Shown here piece after piece: positions 6,820 to 13,878 of a DNA stretch of 53,985 nucleotides (within the stretch, counting starts at the first letter, position 1; each line of letters starts with the position of its first letter). Source of the DNA: an uncultured Ruminococcus sp. Its GTDB lineage: Bacteria; Bacillota; Clostridia; Oscillospirales; Acutalibacteraceae. Made by a program: the position numbers and the translations under genes. The stretch covers positions 1 through 53,985 of the forward strand of contig CADCNI010000021.1 of NCBI GenBank assembly GCA_902802795.1, in the 5' to 3' direction. The notes below the pieces were generated by a model. The model was not told the DNA's origin, made no database searches, and worked only from the letters and a program-made list of their open reading frames with translations.

Positions 6820-8886
6820 ATGAGCAAATCAGGTGAAGAAGAATTCGACTTTGAAACGGTTGCCATTCACTCGGTTTATCTTGAAAATTTCCGAAAGAGA
6901 AAAAACCGTATGATGCAAAAGAGCAGTGAAAGTGAAAATAGCAGCGCCACTGTTCCGGTTGAAGTCACCCGAAAGGAACCCATCGTGAAAGCGGACAGTA
7001 GCGACGGTAAGGATGAACCACAGAGAACTGCGCCCAAACCTGTTCCGACGAAAGCCAACGCCAAACCTGTGAATCAGACGGAAAAGCCCAAAGCGGCCGC
7101 GCCAGGGAAAGCCGCCGCGCCAGGGAAAGCCGCCGCGCCAGGGAAAGCCGCCGCGCCAGGGAAAGCCGCCGCGCCAGCGAAAGCGGCCGCGCCAGCGAAA
7201 GCCGCCGTGCCAGCGAAAGCTGCCGTGCCAGCGAAAGCGGCCGCGCCAGCGAAAGCCGCCGTGTCAGCGAAAGCGGCCGCGCCAGCGAAAGCTGCCGTGC
7301 CAGCGAAAGCGACCGCGCCAGCGAAAGCGGTTGCGCCAGGGAAAGCCGCCGCGCCAGTGAAAGCGGCCGCGCCAGCGAAAGCCGCCGTGCCAGCGAAAGC
7401 CGCTGCGCCAGGGAAAGCCGCCGCGCCAGCGAAAGCGGCTGCGCCAGCGAAAGCCGCCGCGTCAGCGAAAGCCATCGAGTCAGCCAAGATTACCGAGTTA
7501 CCCAAAACTGCCGAGCAACCTAAAACCACCGAGTCACCCAAAACCTCCGAGCAACCTAAAATTACACAGCAACCTAAAACCACCGATCAACCCAAAGCCG
7601 ACGAGTTGCCCAAAGCCGACGAGTTGCCCAAAGTCGACGAGCTGCCCAAAGCCGACGAGCTGCCCAAATCCGACGAGCTGTCCAAAGCCGACGAGTTGCC
7701 CAAAGTCGACGAGCTGCCCAAATCCGACGAGCTGCCCAAAGCCGACGAGTTGCCCAAAGCCGATGAGCTGCCAAAATCCGATGAGGTTCCCAAAGCCGAC
7801 GAGCTGCCCAAATCCGACGAGCTGTCCAAAGTGACAGAGACGCCTAAAGCCGCCGAGAAAACCGAAGCCACGGAGTCACCCGAAGCCACGGAAGCGGCGC
7901 TTCCCAACAAACCGGTTGAGGTAACTGACGAAAGTGCGGCAACCGACGGACAGACGGAAGAAATACCTTCCGGTGAAACGACAGAGGTTGCTGACGAAAA
8001 TGGAGCAGACGAGGCCGGGACGGAAAAAGCAGAGGAAACGGATGAGAAAGTATCTGACGAGATGTCTCTCAAATCAGATGAAAGCCTGAAACCGGACGGG
8101 GAAACCGCGTCAGAAGAGGAAAAGACAGACGACGAATTGTCTGATGCACCGAAGGAAGAAAACGAGGCAAGTACAAAACAGCCCAAAGAAACCAGCCCGG
8201 AGGACGCGGATAAAGAAAGCGGCACAGAGCAAACCTCCGGCAAAGAGCAACAACCGAATGCGCTGCCTTCTGAAGTAACATCAGTCACATTGACGCCTCA
8301 GTCGGTTCAAAAAGAAAAGTCTTTCCAGTCCCAAAAGAAGCAGTCCGAAGTCCCAACAGCTGCTTCCAGGCAGAACACAAAACAGAATGTAAATAAGAAT
8401 AAGGGCAAGAACGGTGTGGGATTCCTGATTGTCTTGTGCATGATTGTCATGCTCGCCGGCGGAATCGTATCTTACCTCTATACAATAGGCTCCATTTCTT
8501 TTGGAGCATCGCAGGAAAAAAAGGCGGTTTCGTCCAATCCAATCGTTTCCGCTGCTGATGTGACAAAGCAGACCTTTGCTCCGTCAGAAACCGAGACGCA
8601 GGCTACCACAGAGACAACCGTTACGACGACAACCACCACTACTGCCGCGCCGCTTTATCCGACCTTGAAGAAAGGCGATAGGAACAAAGATGTGAAAAAA
8701 ATGCAGGAAAGACTTTGCAAGCTGGGATATATGAATGAGGAAAGCTGCACCGGCTATTTTGGGCCATTTACCCAAGCCCGCGTCAAAATATTCCAGAATA
8801 AGGCAGGTCTTTCCAAAACAGGCATAGCGGATTCTGAAACCCTGACCCGTTTGTATGCGGATGATGCGCCCTCATTTGCAGACTGA
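6820..8886 (+). CDS. Hexapeptide-repeat membrane protein with peptidoglycan-binding domain
   Basis: A 688-residue protein. Residues 1-90 are charged. Residues 91-336 form an unbroken array of 41 hexapeptides: about 21 KAAAPG/KAAAPA/KAAVPA-type units, 7 intermediate units, then about 13 KADELP/KSDELP-type units. An acidic low-complexity stretch follows to about residue 525. One membrane segment lies at 533-556 (after KNKGKNGV), then a Thr-rich linker and a PG_binding_1 domain at about 612-682 (LKKGDRNKDVKKMQERL, GYFGPFTQARVKIFQN). Topology should put the repeats in the cytoplasm and the domain in the wall. The start follows TAAGGAGG. Function is unknown. The array is prone to copy-number change. 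Confidence 0.88.
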   Translation: MSKSGEEEFDFETVAIHSVYLENFRKRKNRMMQKSSESENSSATVPVEVTRKEPIVKADSSDGKDEPQRTAPKPVPTKANAKPVNQTEKPKAAAPGKAAAPGKAAAPGKAAAPGKAAAPAKAAAPAKAAVPAKAAVPAKAAAPAKAAVSAKAAAPAKAAVPAKATAPAKAVAPGKAAAPVKAAAPAKAAVPAKAAAPGKAAAPAKAAAPAKAAASAKAIESAKITELPKTAEQPKTTESPKTSEQPKITQQPKTTDQPKADELPKADELPKVDELPKADELPKSDELSKADELPKVDELPKSDELPKADELPKADELPKSDEVPKADELPKSDELSKVTETPKAAEKTEATESPEATEAALPNKPVEVTDESAATDGQTEEIPSGETTEVADENGADEAGTEKAEETDEKVSDEMSLKSDESLKPDGETASEEEKTDDELSDAPKEENEASTKQPKETSPEDADKESGTEQTSGKEQQPNALPSEVTSVTLTPQSVQKEKSFQSQKKQSEVPTAASRQNTKQNVNKNKGKNGVGFLIVLCMIVMLAGGIVSYLYTIGSISFGASQEKKAVSSNPIVSAADVTKQTFAPSETETQATTETTVTTTTTTTAAPLYPTLKKGDRNKDVKKMQERLCKLGYMNEESCTGYFGPFTQARVKIFQNKAGLSKTGIADSETLTRLYADDAPSFAD
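7090..7827 (+). repeat. In-frame 18-bp tandem repeat array, 41 units
   Basis: Units of 18 bp encode KAAAPx hexapeptides (7090-7467) that grade through seven divergent units into KADELP-type hexapeptides (about 7594-7827). The period never breaks, so both halves look like one array that diversified. The antisense open frames here are by-products of the repeat. Confidence 0.93.
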
Positions 8887-8953
8887 GTATCTTTGACACA
8901 TTTTCCGGCCGTATTTTTGAAGCGGAAGCACTTTGTATCTATTAATAGCGCAC

Positions 8954-8997
8954 AAAAAAACCGATTATCGGAACTTTATCCCGATAATCGGTTTTTA
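8954..8997. terminator. Bidirectional terminator
   Basis: ACCGATTATCGG pairs with CCGATAATCGGT; an A tract precedes and a T tract follows. It serves the repeat protein gene (plus) and the DHHW gene (minus), which converge here. Confidence 0.88.
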
Positions 8998-9077
8998 TAC
9001 TGATTTTCGATGGAAAGAAGCATGTCTGATTTTAGTCGAAAATTAGTATTATGTTCGCAAATGTTCCGGACATGGTG

Positions 9078-10157
9078 CTACGGCACGGAAATGATTTCTC
9101 TCACAACGGCGATTTCATCGGCTCCGATCACTTCGGCCAGTTCGGACGGTTGCCAAAAGGTATAGCGCTCGTCCAGCATGACAATTTTATGGTAATCCTT
9201 CGCAAGAAAAGGGAGAAGGCTGTTGGCAAAGGAATCTTTGAGCAGCAGCAGCGTTTTGTCCGATGCTGCGTGAGGATTGGTGACTGTGACTGTGCCGTGA
9301 TTACCGCCTTGAAAATAGTTGTATTTATCCTTTGTTTTCAACGCGGCCGGGTCGTATAAATCGATCTCCCTGCCGTCCGCTTCCACTGTCAGCCCCATAT
9401 CCGGCGGCAGGGCACAGATGGTGTCACAGGGAATTCTGCCCGAAGGCACGCGGGAATAAAGCGTTCCCTGAAAAGAATGGGTCACGGGCGTCAGGTCGCT
9501 TTCACTGACAGAAGGCTGGATGCCGTGCGCCTCACACCACGCCTGATAAGCGCAATACGCGCCGAGTGTTGTCCAATGATGGTCGGTGGCAAAGTAACAG
9601 TCCTTCTGTCCCGACAGCACAGGCAGCAGATCAATGATCTCAGCGGCAGGAAGCTGCGCGGACAGCGCCGCATAGAGATCCTCGTAATGATACATAGGCG
9701 CGCCTTGCGGCAGCAGATCGGCAAGCGCGATACCTGATGAGGGAACATACATCACGTACAGGGGAAGCCCTGTCTTTTCGGAAAGGCGGTTGACCTTGCG
9801 GGCATATTTCTGACACGCTGCCCTGTCAATCTCCGATGCGGGAAGTTTCTGAAACAAACGGAAATCCCGGCCGATATAAGCGCCGCCCGATTCGCGCACA
9901 CCAAGCAGCAGTTTGCCTTCTGTCTCTGCCTGCTTGATGCGTCCGCGCAGGGGAAACTGATCGCAGAGATATTGCTCCAGACTGTTCTGAAAGTCACCGC
10001 CGAGAATGTCCGTGTCAAGATTATCTTTGGTCGTGAGAGTACGGTTTTCGATGGCCGAGACGGCCTGATCCGGCCGGAACAGGATGACCGTCAACAGCAG
10101 CAGCGGCAGCAGGAGAAAGCCCGCGATAACGGTTTTGGAAACAGTGAGACGTTTCAT
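9078..10157 (-). CDS. DHHW-family (AlgJ/AlgX-like) surface polysaccharide O-acetylation protein
   Basis: A 359-residue protein anchored by one N-terminal membrane segment (about residues 8-27), with an extracytoplasmic SGNH-like domain. The DHHW motif is at residues 192-195 (ATDHHWTTLGA). A conserved KDSFANSLLPFL block occurs near 310-322. DHHW proteins accompany MBOAT acyltransferases and are thought to complete acyl transfer to exported glycans. The gene starts 27 bp after the MBOAT stop, so the two form a pair. The acceptor polymer is not identifiable. Confidence 0.88.
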   Translation of the reverse strand: MKRLTVSKTVIAGFLLLPLLLLTVILFRPDQAVSAIENRTLTTKDNLDTDILGGDFQNSLEQYLCDQFPLRGRIKQAETEGKLLLGVRESGGAYIGRDFRLFQKLPASEIDRAACQKYARKVNRLSEKTGLPLYVMYVPSSGIALADLLPQGAPMYHYEDLYAALSAQLPAAEIIDLLPVLSGQKDCYFATDHHWTTLGAYCAYQAWCEAHGIQPSVSESDLTPVTHSFQGTLYSRVPSGRIPCDTICALPPDMGLTVEADGREIDLYDPAALKTKDKYNYFQGGNHGTVTVTNPHAASDKTLLLLKDSFANSLLPFLAKDYHKIVMLDERYTFWQPSELAEVIGADEIAVVREIISVP

Positions 10158-10184
10158 AAAGCGCTCCCCCCCTTTTCTATGGAA

Positions 10185-11594
10185 TTAAAATCTGAAATAC
10201 AAAAAAGGATTGTAGCCGCCGTTGATCACCGCGAGCAGCGACACCACATACAGCGCCGCAGCAACGCATGTTTTGACAGCGAACGCATGGTTTTCGACGG
10301 GGCGCCTGTAAAGGAACCGTCGCCAGAGCGTTTTAACGGCACTTACCGACAGAAACGCGCCGATCAGCAGAGGCAGCGCATGGGCGCGAAAGTAATACCA
10401 AGAGGCGGCATTGGCCAGTCCGTTTGCCCCAAACAGGGATAAGAGATAACGCCAAGCGTTTCCCAGATCGTCACAGGCAAAGATCACCCACGACAGAAGC
10501 ACCGCCAGCAGCGTATAAATATGGGAAACCGCGGCGGGAAGCCGCTCCAGCCGGCGCAGCAGAAAGCGCTTTTCCAGCACCAGCAGCGCGAAGAAATACA
10601 GTCCCCACACGGCAAACTGCCAGCCCGCGCCGTGCCACAGTCCCGTGAGCAGCCAGACGATCAGCAGATTGCGTATCTGCCGCGCAAAACCCCGGCGGCT
10701 GCCGCCCAGCGGTATGTAGAGGTATTCGCGGAACCATGTGCCGAGCGAGATATGCCAGCGCCGCCAGAATTCGGTGACGCTGCGCGATTCATAAGGGTAG
10801 TTGAAGTTTTCGGGGAAATCGAAGCCCAGCATTTTCCCGATGCCGATGGCCATATCGGAGTAGCCCGAAAAATCGAAGTAGATTTGCAGCATATACGCCG
10901 CCGCGCCCAGAAAGGCAGTCAGCGCTGCCCGTTCTCCGTCCTGCGCCGATATTTCATCCCAGAGCGCGCCGAAAGAATTGGCCAGCAGCACCTTTTTGGC
11001 AAGTCCCTGCACAAAGCGGAAGATGCCTGCGCAGGCCTTGTCCGCGCCGATCTCCCTCACGCCAATCTGCGACGCAATATCGCGGTATCTGACAATGGGA
11101 CCCGCGATCAACTGGGGAAACAGGCACACATACATGCCGAAGTCCACCAGACGGCGCTGCGCGGGGATTTCGCGGCGGTACACGTCGATGGTGTAAGAAA
11201 GGGTCTGAAAGGTATAAAAGGAAATGCCGATGGGCAAAGGCAGGCGCAGCGGCGCAAATCCCGTGCCAAACAAGGCATTCAGACTGCCGAGCAGAAAGTC
11301 AGTGTACTTGAAGAAGCCGAGCAGTCCCAGATTGACCGCGACTGACAGCGCCAGCACCCACTTGCGCCAATGGGGCTGCCCTGTGCGGTCGAGATGTTCC
11401 AGCATCAGACCGTTGCCGTAATCGAATACGGTGGAGAAGAGCATGATGAGAACATATACCGGTTCTCCCCACGCGTAGAAAATCAGGCTGGCCAGCAGGA
11501 GCATGGGATTTTTCAGCCGGACAGGGATCATATAATACACCGACAGCACGATCGGCAAAAATGCCAGAAGGAATACCGCACTGCTGAAAACCAA
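10185..11594 (-). CDS. MBOAT-family membrane O-acyltransferase (AlgI/DltB-like)
   Basis: A 469-residue polytopic membrane protein with MBOAT hallmarks: an N-terminal MVFSSAVFLLAFLPIVL segment, FPQLIAGPIVRYRDI, FDFSGYSDMAIGIGKMLGF, NFNYPYESRSVTEFWRRWHI, and the catalytic His in LTGLWHGAGWQF near residue 320. It is expected to move acetyl groups across the membrane to the DHHW protein. The start is TTG 11594, preceded by GGGAGGG with 7-bp spacing. A heptamer repeat pair lies directly upstream. Confidence 0.93.
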   Translation of the reverse strand: MVFSSAVFLLAFLPIVLSVYYMIPVRLKNPMLLLASLIFYAWGEPVYVLIMLFSTVFDYGNGLMLEHLDRTGQPHWRKWVLALSVAVNLGLLGFFKYTDFLLGSLNALFGTGFAPLRLPLPIGISFYTFQTLSYTIDVYRREIPAQRRLVDFGMYVCLFPQLIAGPIVRYRDIASQIGVREIGADKACAGIFRFVQGLAKKVLLANSFGALWDEISAQDGERAALTAFLGAAAYMLQIYFDFSGYSDMAIGIGKMLGFDFPENFNYPYESRSVTEFWRRWHISLGTWFREYLYIPLGGSRRGFARQIRNLLIVWLLTGLWHGAGWQFAVWGLYFFALLVLEKRFLLRRLERLPAAVSHIYTLLAVLLSWVIFACDDLGNAWRYLLSLFGANGLANAASWYYFRAHALPLLIGAFLSVSAVKTLWRRFLYRRPVENHAFAVKTCVAAALYVVSLLAVINGGYNPFLYFRF

Positions 11595-11618
11595 CGTTTT
11601 TCCCTCCCTATTATAACG

Positions 11619-11646
11619 GTTAGCTGTTAGCGCTTAGCCGTTAGCA
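11619..11646. repeat. Short inverted arm of GTTAGCC heptamers
   Basis: Four heptamers GTTAGCT, GTTAGCG, CTTAGCC and GTTAGCA are the complement of the GGCTAAC unit that fills 11777-11986. The 130 bp between the arms shows no gene. Confidence 0.8.
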
Positions 11647-11776
11647 TGTAGACAAAAGTGCATTTGGTTTTACTATACTACCGTTTAGGTGACAGTCGCG
11701 TTAGTGCCGAAGAAAGCGCAAGACATCCCAAAAATCAGATAATGGCAAGGCAAACGCGGAAGTACTTCGCCACAAA

Positions 11777-11986
11777 CGCCAACGGCTAACGGCCAACGGC
11801 TAACCGCCAATGGCTAACGGCTAACGGCCAACGGCTAACCGCCAATGGCTAACGGCTAACGGCTAACGGCCAACGGCTAACCGCCAATGGCTAACGGCTA
11901 ACGGCCAACGGCTAACGGCCAACGGCTAACCGCCAATGGCTAACGGCTAACCGCTAACGGCCAACAGCTAACGGTCAACGGCTAAC
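11777..11986. repeat. 30-unit heptamer array (GGCTAAC family)
   Basis: Thirty consecutive 7-bp units: mainly GGCTAAC and GGCCAAC, with CGCCAAT at intervals that create a 35- to 49-bp higher-order period, and degenerate units (CGCTAAC, AGCTAAC, GGTCAAC) at the right end. The stop codon of the lipoprotein gene (11975-11977) lies inside the unit GGTCAAC, so its last residues are encoded by the array. There are no unique spacers, so it is not a CRISPR. Confidence 0.95.
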
Positions 11987-12493
11987 GGCTTGGAAAAAGA
12001 TATCTTCGATCTGATCGGCGTCGTCCGCAACGATGAGCGCGGCTATGCCGTTTTTGGTGATGACTCTGCCTTTTTCGAGCTTGGCGAGCTGGCTGCGGTC
12101 ATAGGTGGCATACAGCGATTTGCGCTTATTGAGATGTGCCGTCAGCGAGTCGGCCGCCTCGGTCAGATCGGCTTTGTTTTTGACCTGAATGACGGCGATT
12201 TCGTCGGCATTGCCTGCCCCTTCGGCGGCGTAGTAAATAAAGAAAGCGTTGACCTTGGCGTAATCCATATCCGAAATGTTTTCAAGCAGTTCGGCGGGGG
12301 CATTGTCCTCGCTGCTGGCGTATTTCATCTCCTGCCATTTGTCGGACGCGCCGCTCATGGTCTTGCATAGATCGTACATGTCGATATCGGCGGGCTTTTC
12401 GCCGCACGAAGCCAGCGGCAGACACAGCAGAAGCACCGTCACGGCAAATGCCGCCGCGCCTTTGACCGAATGCACCAATGCCCTTTTTTTCAT
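11975..12493 (-). CDS. DUF4358-type lipoprotein
   Basis: A 172-residue secreted lipoprotein. The signal peptide spans about residues 1-29, with lipobox LPLASC at Cys30. The mature domain (IDMYDLCKTMSG, then KVNAFFIYYAAEGAGNADEI and a C-terminal helix with IVADDADQIEDIF) resembles DUF4358 lipoproteins that often accompany MBOAT/DHHW genes in Clostridia. It lies between the transglutaminase-like gene (26 bp upstream) and the MBOAT gene. The last four codons (AVSR) and stop come from the heptamer array, so the native C-terminus may have been replaced. Confidence 0.78.
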   Translation of the reverse strand: MKKRALVHSVKGAAAFAVTVLLLCLPLASCGEKPADIDMYDLCKTMSGASDKWQEMKYASSEDNAPAELLENISDMDYAKVNAFFIYYAAEGAGNADEIAVIQVKNKADLTEAADSLTAHLNKRKSLYATYDRSQLAKLEKGRVITKNGIAALIVADDADQIEDIFFQAVSR

Positions 12494-12519
12494 GTTCTCA
12501 CGTTCCTTTTCCTCACGGA

Positions 12520-13587
12520 TTAATCCATGCTGTAAAAATCGTACTTGTCAAAGACAGAGTAAATTTTGTCATCCACCTTGTTGCGCGTCTTTTCATCGAG
12601 ATCAATCTCGTTGCTATCGTATTGGAAGTAGTAGCAGAGAACATATTGTCCTTCATCGTTGAGGATCCACTGGTACTGCGCAAAGAGGCGGCCGGTGCTT
12701 TCGAGCTGTTCCTGCACCGCCTCGGCCATATACTTGGCGAGATTGACGTCTTTCTCTCCGATGGGGGTTTTGAAAGTGCAGCTCACCGCGGTTTTCTTGG
12801 CTTTGATGGATTCCATGACCCACTTGGGAACATCATAGAGGTTACCGAGTTCCTCGCAGACCGAGAGCATGTAGTTGTATTTTTTGCCGTTTGCGGCGGG
12901 GAAGAAATCGCGGTTCCAGCCATGTGTCTGAAGTGCGGTTCTGTCATCCATGTTGAAGTTCATAAAGTTGGCGGTAGTGGAATCCATGTAGCAGTCGGTA
13001 TGATACCAGCAGCCGTCGTCGAGCTTGACAAGATTCCATGTGTGTGTGAGGTCGCTGCTGTGAACCACCATGCAGTCAATGCCGAGCATTTGCATAAAGA
13101 GACGGAAGGTGGTCGCATATCCCACACAGACCGCGCTGTGGTTTTTCAAAACGTCGTGCGGCTCGTAATTTTCGTCGTTGCCGTTGTTGATGACCGTGAG
13201 AATGCCCTTGGTGCCGGTGAGATCGGCGGTCAGGTATTGATAGACGGCGATCTCTTTCTGATAATCCGTCATGTCGTCCTTGATGATCTTATCGAGGACT
13301 TCCTTGGCCATATCAAGGGTTTCTTTGTCACGGCTGCTGAGCTGGGAGACGTCGCCGGAGCGGTACGCGTCGGAAATCTGTGTGGTGGATTTGACGGCGT
13401 AATTGTCCCCGATCAGCACATTGTCCTCCTGCGCGGGGTCTTCCACGTTGCCCATCAGCTTCTGAAAGGCGTGCGTGACCTGCAACTGATTGTAAAGCGT
13501 CAGACTCGATACCGCCAGACTTCCCGTTAGCAGCAGCCCCGCGACCGAAGCCGCCGCGATTTTTAATATTGTCTTTTTCTTTGCCAT
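12520..13587 (-). CDS. Membrane-anchored transglutaminase-like protein
   Basis: A 355-residue protein with an N-terminal membrane or signal segment (about residues 9-34) and a transglutaminase-like fold. The likely triad is Cys154 in HSAVCVGYATTFRLF, His182 in LTHTWNLV and Asp198 in WYHTDCYMD. Such domains act as proteases or crosslinking enzymes at the cell surface. ATG 13587 is chosen over ATG 13605 because AAAGGA lies inside the first codons of the longer form. It opens the minus-strand surface operon that continues with the DUF4358 lipoprotein. The substrate is unknown. Confidence 0.85.
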   Translation of the reverse strand: MAKKKTILKIAAASVAGLLLTGSLAVSSLTLYNQLQVTHAFQKLMGNVEDPAQEDNVLIGDNYAVKSTTQISDAYRSGDVSQLSSRDKETLDMAKEVLDKIIKDDMTDYQKEIAVYQYLTADLTGTKGILTVINNGNDENYEPHDVLKNHSAVCVGYATTFRLFMQMLGIDCMVVHSSDLTHTWNLVKLDDGCWYHTDCYMDSTTANFMNFNMDDRTALQTHGWNRDFFPAANGKKYNYMLSVCEELGNLYDVPKWVMESIKAKKTAVSCTFKTPIGEKDVNLAKYMAEAVQEQLESTGRLFAQYQWILNDEGQYVLCYYFQYDSNEIDLDEKTRNKVDDKIYSVFDKYDFYSMD

Positions 13588-13634
13588 GATATACAATCCT
13601 TTCATATAAAACTCACAAATTCACCATTGAGCAT

Positions 13635-13664
13635 AGTATAGGCTTTTGTCTATGGCAAAGTCAA
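13635..13664 (-). promoter_or_regulatory. Probable promoter of the surface operon
   Basis: On the minus strand TTGACT (13664-13659), an 18-bp spacer and TATACT (13640-13635), about 48 bp before the transglutaminase-like gene. Confidence 0.5.
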
Positions 13665-13775
13665 GCAATTTGTTAATCTGTAACCAATTGTATTATTTTT
13701 GAAATATGTTGTGTTACCTTTTGCATCCATGTGTCGGGAACGTTTTTGTATGATAAAAAATCTCCCAAAATCCTA

Positions 13776-13804
13776 TTGGCATTTGGATGACAATGGTTTA
13801 TAAT
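13776..13804 (+). promoter_or_regulatory. Probable promoter of recD2
   Basis: TTGGCA 13776-13781, 17-bp spacer, TATAAT 13799-13804. Confidence 0.65.
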
Positions 13805-13878
13805 ATAAGGTACGAAATAATTTCCCTGTTTTACCAAGTTTTTCAAGGCAAATCAAAATCGGGCGGGAGGTGAGTGAT

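Noticed and set aside
7074-8288. Long open frames on the minus strand opposite the hexapeptide array
   Set aside because: They are produced by the 18-bp repeat, encode low-complexity peptides and have no ribosome sites. The plus-strand gene has a promoter, start site and recognisable domain.
11650-11766. Possible third, degenerate MITE copy between the heptamer arms
   Set aside because: A few short words resemble the MITE core in reverse, but there are no GAGCCT ends or target duplications, so the likeness is too weak.
11777-11986. Possible CRISPR or telomere-like array
   Set aside because: Units are 7 bp with no unique spacers, and the position is internal to a chromosome segment. It is a minisatellite.
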